Assembly: GCA_017648805.1 (NCBI GenBank)
Contig: JAGCIC010000072.1
Coordinates: 1 to 11,200, forward strand
Direction of reading: 5' to 3'
DNA from: Clostridia bacterium
GTDB taxonomy: Bacteria; Bacillota_A; Clostridia; Christensenellales; Aristaeellaceae
Length of the DNA stretch: 11,200 bases
Below the pieces are notes generated by a model. It worked only from the letters and a program-made list of their open reading frames with translations, was not told the DNA's origin and did not search any database. This document shows positions 1 to 5,697 of the stretch, piece after piece. Numbering within the stretch: position 1 is the first letter of the stretch; every line of letters begins with the position of its first letter. A program made the position numbers and the translations under genes.

Positions 1-862
1 CGTTGCCGAAGGTGCCGGAAGAGAGGAAATAATCCAGCATCTCCTTTTCTTCCCCCGCGGGCTCTCCGCCGTCAAACAGGCTGAGCGCCAGGGCGCGGTT
101 CCGCTTTTCGAAGCCGTCTATGCCCAGCTTCTCCGTCTGCGCGGCCACATAGTCCATGTCGGGCGCGTTGCGCTTAAGGAACACATAGGTGTCCAGCAGG
201 GAGCGCAGCCCCGTGCCCTCCTCGGAATAGTGCTTGTGTTCGTGGGCGGTCAGGTACACGTAGCAGTCCTCGGGAGTGAAGCGTTTTTCGCAGCCTTCGC
301 CTATAAGGCGCTTTCGCACGTCCTTATAATACTCGCACAGCGCCTCCCCCTGGGCGAGCTTGAACAGCGCGCGGTGCATTTCGAATTTCAGGAACGGCGG
401 CTTGACGTACACGTCGTGGTTGCTCACGGCGTAATGCTCGGCGGTGTAGCCCAGCTTTTCCATTATGCTCTTTACGTCCGCCGCCCGCGTTTCGTCGATC
501 AGCACGTCGTGGTCGGAGAACTCCCGCATGCCGAACACGGGGTACAGGTCCTGAAGATACGCGCCCTTAAGGGGCAGGTACCAGATGCCTTCCGCCTCCA
601 GATGCTGCTTTATGCCCGCCAGCGCCGCCCTGAACAGCACCGCCTTACGCTGGGAGGAAGCTATGGCGTCCTTTATCCGCGCGTCCATGATGCCCGCGCT
701 TTGAAGGGCGAACGCCGCCGCCGCGGTGACCATATGTCCCTTGGCGAAAGCGAACACCCGGTCAAGATCCATGCCTGCGGCCCTCTCTTTGTCCGGCGCC
801 TGCCCGTTCACGGCGCATGAGAGCAGGTATATCACGTCCCGCGCGGTCCTGCCGTCGGTCAC
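1..862 (-). CDS. Nucleotidyltransferase-family protein (PF14907-like), C-terminus cut by window edge
   Basis: 287 residues are visible and the frame is open to the left edge. It resembles the uncharacterised nucleotidyltransferase family (PF14907) that accompanies PqqD, HprK-like kinases and S26 peptidases in many peptide clusters. Evidence: an N-terminal VIYLLSCAVNG helix (10-20), the catalytic-core WYLPLKGAYLQDLY (94-107), FSDHDVLIDE with the Asp117/Asp119 metal pair (115-124), FEMHRAL (160-166), and HEHKHYSEEGTGLRSLLDTY (207-226). The GTG start at 862 forms a GTGA overlap with the peptidase stop; an in-frame TGA at 871 rules out anything further upstream. AAGGAG overlaps this GTG, so a GTG at 835 or an ATG 30 codons later are alternatives, but the conserved N-terminal helix favours 862. 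It may add a nucleotide or sugar-phosphate to the kinase product; in lasso pathways such as pseudomycoidin a related protein works with the kinase. Confidence 0.78.
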   Translation of the reverse strand, partial: MTDGRTARDVIYLLSCAVNGQAPDKERAAGMDLDRVFAFAKGHMVTAAAAFALQSAGIMDARIKDAIASSQRKAVLFRAALAGIKQHLEAEGIWYLPLKGAYLQDLYPVFGMREFSDHDVLIDETRAADVKSIMEKLGYTAEHYAVSNHDVYVKPPFLKFEMHRALFKLAQGEALCEYYKDVRKRLIGEGCEKRFTPEDCYVYLTAHEHKHYSEEGTGLRSLLDTYVFLKRNAPDMDYVAAQTEKLGIDGFEKRNRALALSLFDGGEPAGEEKEMLDYFLSSGTFGN

Positions 863-1305
863 TCCTTGTCACCCCGCCTTCCGAATGCCCGCCCGAGTCT
901 GCGGGAAAGGAACCTTCTCAGCCTGCGCCAAAAGTACCTTATCGGGAAGATGAAGTGCCACGCCCGCGCGTACAGCCGGTAGAGCCTGCCGTCGGCGGAA
1001 TACTGTTTTCCCCTGCGCATGAAGCCCGTGAGCACGCCCAGCACGTCCCCGTCGGGAACGCTCTCGGTCTTAAAGGTGTTGTCGCCGCGGATAAGGTAGC
1101 CTTCGGGCAGCACCTTTATCACACGGTGGGCCACGCAGTCCTTCCCCCGCCGGTACAGCGCCACGTCGTATTTTTTGAGACGCGAAGACGGGACCCTGAT
1201 GGTCACCAGGTCCCGGTTCTGGCGGAGCATGGGCTCCATGCTGGTGCCCCGGGTGCGGTACACCAGCACCCCGTCCCGGGCGAGCACTTCCTCGATCGAG
1301 CTCAT
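859..1305 (-). CDS. S24/S26-family (signal peptidase-like) serine peptidase
   Basis: A 148-aa signal-peptidase-like protein of the kind often found in RiPP clusters, a candidate for leader removal. The nucleophile Ser22 lies in RGTSMEPML (19-27). The second catalytic site is AHRVI with His60 rather than the Lys of bacterial type I signal peptidases, like the Ser-His (SipW/Sec11-type) group. YLIRGDN follows as the third conserved block. There is no N-terminal membrane anchor; the C-terminal third (from about residue 108) is aromatic and highly Arg-rich, which might bind membrane or peptide. It starts in an ATGA overlap with PqqD and ends in a GTGA overlap with the next gene. An A-x-A at residues 22-24 of both precursors matches the usual small-residue preference of this peptidase group. 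Confidence 0.82.
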   Translation of the reverse strand: MSSIEEVLARDGVLVYRTRGTSMEPMLRQNRDLVTIRVPSSRLKKYDVALYRRGKDCVAHRVIKVLPEGYLIRGDNTFKTESVPDGDVLGVLTGFMRRGKQYSADGRLYRLYARAWHFIFPIRYFWRRLRRFLSRRLGRAFGRRGDKE

Positions 1306-1562
1306 TCGGAGAGCGCGTTTATGCGGCGCAGGGTGTCAAGTATCTCCCTGACGTCTTCGGCCACGGTCTCACGGGGCGCGTCGTACTCGGCGCACACGGC
1401 GTCTATTATGTTTTCCTCGGTGGTCTCCTGTTTAAGGCAGTTCACTATGAACGCCGCGGTCTCGTTGCCCCGGGCGATGCCCCGGAACGCCTCCGCGCCC
1501 ATGGGCACCAGGAACTGGGTGTCCTCTATATCCTGGGTGATGAAATCGGGATTGAGTTTCAT
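1302..1562 (-). CDS. PqqD-family RiPP recognition protein
   Basis: An 86-aa PqqD-like protein, the winged-helix RiPP recognition element that binds a leader peptide as an extra beta strand and presents it to a radical SAM enzyme. The pattern fits: an N-terminal strand pair (FITQDIEDTQFLVPMGAEAF), a central helix with NETAAFIVNCLKQETTEENI (33-52) and a C-terminal helix EDVREILDTLRRINAL, matching the family's usual 80-100 aa. The ATG at 1562 has AGGAGA upstream and lies 11 nt after the maturase stop; its own stop overlaps the peptidase start (ATGA). Its partner is likely the KPVLEVVEI stretch of the shared leader. Confidence 0.88.
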   Translation of the reverse strand: MKLNPDFITQDIEDTQFLVPMGAEAFRGIARGNETAAFIVNCLKQETTEENIIDAVCAEYDAPRETVAEDVREILDTLRRINALSE

Positions 1563-1573
1563 ACATGTCTCCT

Positions 1574-2887
1574 TCAGCAGTCCGGCTGCTCCGCCGCGTC
1601 GCCGCCGGCGTCGTCTATTATGTCCTCAAGCGCCGCCAGGGTCAGCATCCGCATCACTTCCCGGCAGTGGGCGTCGGTTATGGGACAGGCGGCAAAGCTC
1701 GTGCAGTGGGGCAGAAACGGGCAGGTCAGGCACTTTTCGCGGGTCGCGTCCGCGCGGCAGAACTTAAAGCGGGCGTTTTCGTCCGTCACGCCCCTGAAAA
1801 TGTCCCCGAAGCGCGCCTGAGGGGGACAGTGCTCGCAGGGGTACAGGCTGCCGTCCGGGCCTATCACCGCGGCGCCCGAGTCCGCCATGCAGTGGAACAC
1901 GCGGAACCTGCCGGCGTACGCGCCCGTGCCCGTGGTCCTGAAGCCGGCGGAGATTACTGTCTGCCTGGCGTCAAGTATCTTTTGATACAGTTCCAGGTCC
2001 CCGCCGCTTTCGCGCGCCTGGAACAGGGGCGCGAAGTAGATGGTCACGTTGCGCTTGTTTCTGACGCGCCGTTCCATGTCGTTAAGGAACTCGGGGATAT
2101 TGGCCCAGTTGTCCCCGTCCACGTTGCAGCGCACCGTCACGCGTATGCCCGCGCCCGCCATGGCGTCCACGCCCGCGATCACCTTAAAGTATGCGCCATC
2201 GCATGCGAAATAGTTCTTGCGGGGGATGTAGTCCTTTTCCGCGCCGTCCATGGAGATCTGCAGCGACTCCAGGCGCCACTCCCCCGCCATTTTACCTACG
2301 ATATCCGGAGTGACCAGGCTGCCGTTGGACACCATTTTGCAGCGGTAATCCGCGCCCGCCGCCTTGAGCCCCGCGCACACCCGGTCGATTATGTCCGGGC
2401 GCAAAAGCGGCTCCCCGCCGAACCAGTTGATCTCCGCCCTGCCCTCGGCGCGGTTGTCCAGTATGAACCTGACCGTCTGCCTGACCGTGTCGTCCGTCAT
2501 GGACACGGGCTTTACGCCCTCCTCGTAGCAGTACACGCAGCGGGCGTTGCAGGCGGTGGTGGGCAGCACGGTAAAATAGCGGTAGCCCTTCTTCGCGCTG
2601 TAGGCGCGCATCACCGAGGAGACGCCGTTGTAGAACGCGGTCTCGTCCCGCCCCTCGGGCACCAGGAACATGCCTTCGATCAGTTCGTCAAACCCCTCCC
2701 CCGCCTTCGCGGACGCGGGCAGACTGCCCCGTATCAGCTGCTTGGTCAGGGTGTTGAACACGTACTGCCCGGACTTATGCCCGAATGTGAGGGTGAACCG
2801 GCTCGGGACGTAGGTCTCCCCCTCCCGGGGCACCGCCCGGGGCAGCGTCTTCATGAGCGCCTGGTCCGGCTTGCGTATCTCGGTCAC
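1574..2887 (-). CDS. Radical SAM/SPASM peptide maturase
   Basis: A 437-aa enzyme expected to install cross-links in the two precursor peptides using S-adenosylmethionine radical chemistry. The radical SAM cluster motif is C113-x3-C117-x2-C120 in the CNARCVYCYE stretch, followed by WFGGEPLL (155-162, SAM-binding GGE) and SNGSLVTPDIV (187-197). A C-terminal SPASM domain for extra iron-sulfur clusters is shown by Cys333, GPDGSLYPCEHC (343-354), Cys377, CLTCPFLPHC (386-395), Cys401 and Cys408. The first ~105 residues are a variable N-terminal region with no clear recognition domain, consistent with the separate PqqD protein doing the leader binding. The GTG start at 2887 has GGAGGA five bases upstream. 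A gap of 11 nt leads to the PqqD gene. Thioether formation is inferred from Cys-rich substrates; carbon-carbon links are an alternative. Confidence 0.93.
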   Translation of the reverse strand: MTEIRKPDQALMKTLPRAVPREGETYVPSRFTLTFGHKSGQYVFNTLTKQLIRGSLPASAKAGEGFDELIEGMFLVPEGRDETAFYNGVSSVMRAYSAKKGYRYFTVLPTTACNARCVYCYEEGVKPVSMTDDTVRQTVRFILDNRAEGRAEINWFGGEPLLRPDIIDRVCAGLKAAGADYRCKMVSNGSLVTPDIVGKMAGEWRLESLQISMDGAEKDYIPRKNYFACDGAYFKVIAGVDAMAGAGIRVTVRCNVDGDNWANIPEFLNDMERRVRNKRNVTIYFAPLFQARESGGDLELYQKILDARQTVISAGFRTTGTGAYAGRFRVFHCMADSGAAVIGPDGSLYPCEHCPPQARFGDIFRGVTDENARFKFCRADATREKCLTCPFLPHCTSFAACPITDAHCREVMRMLTLAALEDIIDDAGGDAAEQPDC

Positions 2888-2909
2888 TTATGTCCTCCAT
2901 TATACGCGA

Positions 2910-2939
2910 TTGCGGCGCACAGACAGCTGTGCGCCGCAA
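2910..2939 (-). promoter_or_regulatory. 13-bp perfect hairpin between precursors and maturase gene
   Basis: On the minus strand the arms TTGCGGCGCACAG and CTGTGCGCCGCAA pair perfectly around a 4-nt loop (CTGT). It begins 18 nt after the precursor B stop and ends 22 nt before the radical SAM start. No U-run follows, so it is more likely an mRNA-stabilising or partial read-through element than a full terminator. Such a structure would keep short precursor transcripts abundant over the maturase message, a common need in RiPP operons. Confidence 0.65.
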
Positions 2940-2957
2940 ACTGGCGGGTGTTGCGTT

Positions 2958-3116
2958 TTACTTCGCGGGGAAATCCTGGCACTCGGCGTAATCCGGGCAG
3001 ATGGTGAGATCCTGGCACACGGCGGTATCGTTGTCCACGCCGCTGGCGCAGGCGGACAGGATGGCGTCGTTCTCGATCTCTACGACTTCCAGCACGGGCT
3101 TCACATACTTCTTCAT
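2958..3116 (-). CDS. RiPP precursor peptide B, paralogue with diverged Cys/Asp core (52 aa)
   Basis: Tandem paralogue of precursor A. Residues 1-32 are identical to A, while the core reads VCQDLTICPDYAECQDFPAK (33-52). Cys34, Cys40, Cys46 and Asp36, Asp42, Asp48 are kept at the same positions, whereas every other aligned core position from 33 to 50 differs. That contrast marks the Cys/Asp set as the chemically needed residues and the rest as free to vary. The ATG at 3116 has AAAGGAG nine bases upstream. It is followed by a 70-nt gap holding a strong hairpin and then the radical SAM maturase gene. The shared leader implies that the same maturase, PqqD and peptidase act on both peptides, possibly yielding a two-peptide product or variants of one activity. 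Confidence 0.9.
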   Translation of the reverse strand: MKKYVKPVLEVVEIENDAILSACASGVDNDTAVCQDLTICPDYAECQDFPAK

Positions 3117-3302
3117 AAGCGTTTTCTCCTTTATAAAACCGGCCTTAAATCAAGCTAAGTCGTTGCACGGGGGGAAATCCGCGCACTCGGGGTTGTCTTC
3201 GCACAGGGCGGTATCGTTGTCCACGCCGCTGGCGCAGGCGGACAGGATGGCGTCGTTCTCTATCTCGACGACCTCCAGCACGGGCTTTACGTATTTCTTC
3301 AT
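3021..3302 (-). repeat. Tandem 96-bp direct repeat: duplicated precursor leader
   Basis: Copies at 3021-3116 and 3207-3302, offset 186 nt, encode residues 1-32 of precursors B and A. They differ at six bases, all at third codon positions and all silent (codons 3, 4, 5, 10, 12, 14); the 54 bases for codons 15-32 are identical. The repeat records a gene duplication followed by core divergence. Confidence 0.93.
3150..3302 (-). CDS. RiPP precursor peptide A, Cys/Asp hexad core (50 aa)
   Basis: A small precursor of a ribosomally made, modified peptide. Residues 1-32 form a leader-like part beginning MKKYVKPVLEVVEIEN, a beta-strand-prone KPVLEVVEI stretch of the sort bound by PqqD-type recognition proteins, then DAILSACASGVDNDTA. 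The core follows: LCEDNPECADFPPCNDLA (33-50). Cysteines are at 23, 34, 40 and 46 and aspartates at 28, 30, 36, 42 and 48, so each of the last three Cys has Asp at -4 and at +2 in an exact 6-residue period. An A-x-A sequence at 22-24 could be the cut site for the S26-type peptidase of the cluster. The start is set by the strong ribosome site at 3312-3318. It sits 50 nt after the kinase gene and 33 nt before its paralogue. Function (antimicrobial, signalling, metal-binding) cannot be read from the sequence. Confidence 0.9.
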   Translation of the reverse strand: MKKYVKPVLEVVEIENDAILSACASGVDNDTALCEDNPECADFPPCNDLA

Positions 3303-3311
3303 GAACCGCAT

Positions 3312-3318
3312 CCTCCTT
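3312..3318 (-). promoter_or_regulatory. Ribosome binding site that fixes the start of precursor A
   Basis: The minus strand reads AAGGAGG, ending 9 nt before the ATG at 3302. An in-frame ATG at 3311 directly abuts this site and so is too close to be used. The downstream ATG also gives a protein start identical to precursor B, which lacks any such extra codon. Precursor B has an equivalent AAAGGAG at 3126-3132, also 9 nt from its ATG. Confidence 0.8.
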
Positions 3319-3352
3319 ACGGATATCGCTGTCTGTATATATGGAAACCCGG

Positions 3353-4099
3353 TCAGCCGGGATATTCCCCGTTCATGCCCCGGTATGCGGTCAGCGCCGC
3401 GTCCGGGTCCATGTTGCAGAAAAGGCGGCAGAACTCCGCTTTGCCGAGCAGTTCCGCTTCCAGCCGGGACACCTTAAGGCGGTTCGCTGGCGCGTCGGAC
3501 ACGTAGCAGTGACGGATCAGCAGCGCGTAGGCATCGGCCTTTTTAAGGGGCTCCACGCGGTTGTCCCTGCCGCGTTCCAGCTGCGCTACGGCCCTGAGGG
3601 GCGCGGAGGCGTTGCGGCTCAAGTGATGCTTGCCGTCCCAGGGAGAGCCGTACACTTTTGCCCCGTCATCAAGCACCCTTATCAGGGGCTTGTCGTCGTT
3701 TATCATCCACACCCGGTCCCCGAAGGCTTCCCGCCACAGGCGGGCGTGGGTGCTTTTGCCGGTACCGCTTAAGGCGGTGAACACATACGCCCGTCCGTCC
3801 ATGCACAGCGCCGAGCCGTGCATCTGCAGCACCCCGAAGTTCGCCAGATTTACCGCGGTCTGCGTATATATCGCGCTGTTCTCCAGGAAGACGCCGCCCC
3901 TGGGCTGAGGGGCAAACCCCCTTTTCGCGTCCCGCCTGACGAAGGCGGCCCATTCGGCCTCCAGGTCCGCGTCGGTGGGACTCAGGGTGAACAGCGGCGC
4001 TTTTTCGCTCAGGTAGTCCTTAAAAAACTCCCTGTTCTCCGGATGCCGGCAGACTATCCTGAACGGAACATCCGCGAGCTCAACGCAAAAGTCCTCCAC
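3353..4099 (-). CDS. HPr-kinase-like (HprK-related) kinase of a RiPP cluster
   Basis: A 248-aa protein resembling the C-terminal catalytic domain of HPr Ser kinase/phosphatase, a P-loop fold. Such stand-alone homologues recur in RiPP clusters; in the lasso peptide paeninodin, a related kinase phosphorylates a C-terminal Ser of the precursor. Motifs: MHGSALCMDGRAYVF (93-107), Walker A SGTGKSTH (111-118), a Walker B-like MINDDKPLI (132-140) with the acidic pair Asp135-Asp136, and GSPWDGKHHLSRN (151-163). The start is GTG 4099, backed by AAGGAG six bases upstream. It is the first gene of the RiPP operon and lies 50 nt before the first precursor gene. Here the precursors lack a C-terminal Ser, so the target may be Ser25/Thr31 of the precursor or something else. 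Kinase fold confident; substrate inferred. Confidence 0.8.
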   Translation of the reverse strand: MEDFCVELADVPFRIVCRHPENREFFKDYLSEKAPLFTLSPTDADLEAEWAAFVRRDAKRGFAPQPRGGVFLENSAIYTQTAVNLANFGVLQMHGSALCMDGRAYVFTALSGTGKSTHARLWREAFGDRVWMINDDKPLIRVLDDGAKVYGSPWDGKHHLSRNASAPLRAVAQLERGRDNRVEPLKKADAYALLIRHCYVSDAPANRLKVSRLEAELLGKAEFCRLFCNMDPDAALTAYRGMNGEYPG

Positions 4100-4288
4100 C
4101 TGTCACTCCTTCGGCCCAAAGAACACACCGGATATATATACATTTTAATGTTAACAGCCGGGAGCGGGAAATGCAATAAACATTTCCGTAAACATTGTTT
4201 CAATTGTGTTACAGAAAGCCGGGCGGCGCCGCTTCAGCAGGCAGCGGGTTTTTCATTTTGCTTGGGGATACGCGCGGGGTAAGGCAGA
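4100..4288 (-). promoter_or_regulatory. Intergenic region with AT-rich stretch, likely promoter area of the RiPP operon
   Basis: This is the only sizeable non-coding gap in the window. The stretch 4130-4210 is strikingly AT-rich against the GC-rich surroundings, with an alternating TA run at 4132-4140, a TTAA at 4151-4154 and several A/T runs. This is where a promoter for the downstream kinase-precursor-maturase operon would be expected. I could not fit a clean -35/-10 pair with 16-18 nt spacing, so no exact promoter is claimed. A ribosome site (AAGGAG, 4106-4111) sits 6 nt before the GTG start of the next gene. No gene or RNA is recognised here. Confidence 0.45.
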
Positions 4289-4307
4289 GGCGGCGCCCAG
4301 CGCCGCC
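4289..4307 (-). terminator. GC-rich hairpin after the cupin gene, possible terminator
   Basis: A perfect 8-bp stem (GGCGGCGC/GCGCCGCC) with a 3-nt loop, which could extend by one wobble and one GC pair. It lies 15 nt past the cupin stop. No U-run follows on the minus strand, so it is not a textbook intrinsic terminator. It may stop transcription inefficiently, rely on Rho, or protect the mRNA 3' end. Its place between two functionally unrelated operons supports a boundary role. Confidence 0.4.
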
Positions 4308-4322
4308 CCGTAAAACCGGTCC

Positions 4323-4679
4323 TTATTCCGCGATATACTCCGGCCGCATGGGCGCGAAAAACTCGATGAACTCCATGTCCTCCAGCGCCTCGGTGGAGTG
4401 GTACTCGTTGGAGTCCCACACGTAGCCGCCGCCCGCCTCTATGACGCCTTCTTCGTACACGTTCATGTTCTCGTCCGCCAGCTGGTACTTCAGGCGCCCG
4501 CTGATCACGTAGCCGTTCTGCACCGCCAGGTGCTTGTGCAGGGGCAGCACGCAGCCCTTTTTCATTTTGAAATGGCACAGCATGGTGTCGTCGTTGTAGG
4601 ACAGGTTGGTCTTGACCAGCCCGGGCCTGAGTTCCACCCTGTTGCGGTCCGCCAGGTTGGTGATCTTGTTATTTGCCAT
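4323..4679 (-). CDS. Small single-domain cupin, KdgF-like
   Basis: A 118-aa cupin beta-barrel. Likely metal ligands are His48 and His50 (PLHKHLAVQNGYVISG), Gln54 and His94 (DSNEYHSTEAL), giving an HxHxxxQ...H set. This set, and the ending EFFAPMRPEYI, resemble KdgF, the small cupin that linearises unsaturated uronates from pectin and alginate. That similarity is by eye only; many small cupins share the metal motif. The start at 4679 lies inside the end of the transaldolase gene (11-nt overlap), so it is the last coupled gene of the sugar operon. A GC-rich hairpin follows about 15 nt after its stop. A role as a sugar epimerase, mutarotase-like or ring-opening enzyme in the same pathway is plausible; a regulatory sugar-binding role cannot be excluded. 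Confidence 0.78.
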   Translation of the reverse strand: MANNKITNLADRNRVELRPGLVKTNLSYNDDTMLCHFKMKKGCVLPLHKHLAVQNGYVISGRLKYQLADENMNVYEEGVIEAGGGYVWDSNEYHSTEALEDMEFIEFFAPMRPEYIAE

Positions 4680-5697
4680 AGTCCTCGATCTCCTTTAAAA
4701 GCTTTTTCCAGCCGTCCTCGAACTGGCCGCGGAACAGCCTTACGGGCGGGAAGTCGGCGTACTCGCACGGCTTTAACCCGTCCGGCAGATACGCCTTCGC
4801 GAAAGTGGGCACCTGCATGAGCGCGTCCAGCAGCTCCTTCGGGGTGGGCGCGTCCATGCGCTCGACCACGGGCGTGTCGCCCTCTATCAGCGCGTCCGCG
4901 GTGCCCTTCCAGTTGATGGTTATGTCGCACTCGCCGCCCACAAACTCGGTAAAGTGGTGCAGCCCCCTGGCGCCGCCGCCCAGCAGCCGCCCGGGCAGGC
5001 CGTTTTCACGCATCACGCGGTACTCCTCCCGCATCAGCGTGCAGCCCGCGCGGAAGAGCACGTCCTTGTCCGCCGATATTTCCTCCGCCGCCAGCTGGTT
5101 TTTGAGGCAGTCGTCGAATATACCGGCGATGCAGGTGATGTACACGGGCGCGCTGCCGCCGCTCGATCTGTACGCTTCGCAGGCGGACAGGCACTGGGCC
5201 ACGGACATGATCTCCGTGGCGATCACGGGAACGTTCCTGCCGCACAGGTATTTTATCGCCTCCAGGCCCGCCTCAGTAGTGGGTATCTTGGCGATAAAGT
5301 TCTTGCCCAGCGCCAGGTCCTTAAGCGCCTCGTTTATGATGTTGGCGGGGTCGTCCTCCTTAAAGGGGTCGCCCTGCAGGGACACGAAGCCGTTCACGCC
5401 CCCCGCCGCCTCGTACACGGGCAGGAACTTGTCCATCAGCAGCTTTACGCTCTTTCTCTGGACGAAAGCGGCTATGTCCGAAGCATCCCCGTACATGTTC
5501 CGGCCCTCGCCTATCAGCGAAAGCACTATGTCCCGCATCTCGGGGTTCGCCAGCATCTTGCCGCAGTATGTGGGGTTGGTGGTGCAGCTGACCGCCCCCG
5601 CGGCTATGGCCTTGTTGGACTCGCCGAGTGTGGGATTGTTGATCCACATGCGGGTGGGCGTGTACCGGGTGACCCGCTTAAAATATCCTTCGCTCAT
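4669..5697 (-). CDS. Transaldolase-family protein
   Basis: A 342-aa class I aldolase/transaldolase that moves or releases a three-carbon dihydroxyacetone unit through a Lys Schiff base. The start chosen is ATG 5697, overlapping the upstream stop by ATGA; a longer reading to 5826 exists but would lie inside the transketolase gene and adds unrelated residues. Visible: a GAVSCTTNPTYCGKML segment (34-49) like the family's TNP loop, FIAKIPTTEAGLEAI (134-148) with Schiff-base Lys137, PVIATEIMSVAQC (157-169), and a C-terminal extension with a PPVRLFRGQFEDGWKKLL tail (317-334). It differs from housekeeping transaldolase in the long N-terminus and in the GGGARGLHHFTEFVGG segment (240-255), suggesting a specialised substrate. 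Its stop overlaps the cupin gene by 11 nt. The family is firm; the exact donor and acceptor are unknown. Confidence 0.85.
   Translation of the reverse strand: MSEGYFKRVTRYTPTRMWINNPTLGESNKAIAAGAVSCTTNPTYCGKMLANPEMRDIVLSLIGEGRNMYGDASDIAAFVQRKSVKLLMDKFLPVYEAAGGVNGFVSLQGDPFKEDDPANIINEALKDLALGKNFIAKIPTTEAGLEAIKYLCGRNVPVIATEIMSVAQCLSACEAYRSSGGSAPVYITCIAGIFDDCLKNQLAAEEISADKDVLFRAGCTLMREEYRVMRENGLPGRLLGGGARGLHHFTEFVGGECDITINWKGTADALIEGDTPVVERMDAPTPKELLDALMQVPTFAKAYLPDGLKPCEYADFPPVRLFRGQFEDGWKKLLKEIEDYGK

Noticed and set aside
2899..2904. TATAAT on the minus strand before the maturase gene as an internal promoter
   Set aside because: No -35-like box at 16-18 nt; that position falls inside the hairpin stem.
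230..3007. Long plus-strand open frames opposite the RiPP genes (for example 1565-3007, 480 aa)
   Set aside because: They are low-complexity mirror frames of GC-rich minus-strand genes, rich in Arg/Ala/Val/His, with no family motif or coherent ribosome site.
3309..3311. Upstream in-frame ATG as the start of precursor A
   Set aside because: It directly abuts the AAGGAGG site, leaving no spacing, and would add residues absent from the paralogue.
3348..3361. Small hairpin (5 GC pairs, loop CTGA) followed by TTT at the kinase stop codon, as a terminator before the precursors
   Set aside because: The stem is very short, the T-run is three bases, and it would cut the precursors off from the operon's only visible promoter region.
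4209..4256. A 15-codon minus-strand reading frame in the intergenic gap
   Set aside because: No ribosome binding site, Pro/Ala-rich with no similarity to the precursors; probably chance.
4231..4260. Plus-strand inverted repeat followed by a T-run (AGCGGGTTTTT) as a plus-strand terminator
   Set aside because: Only about five pairs with a long loop, and there is no plus-strand gene for it to serve.
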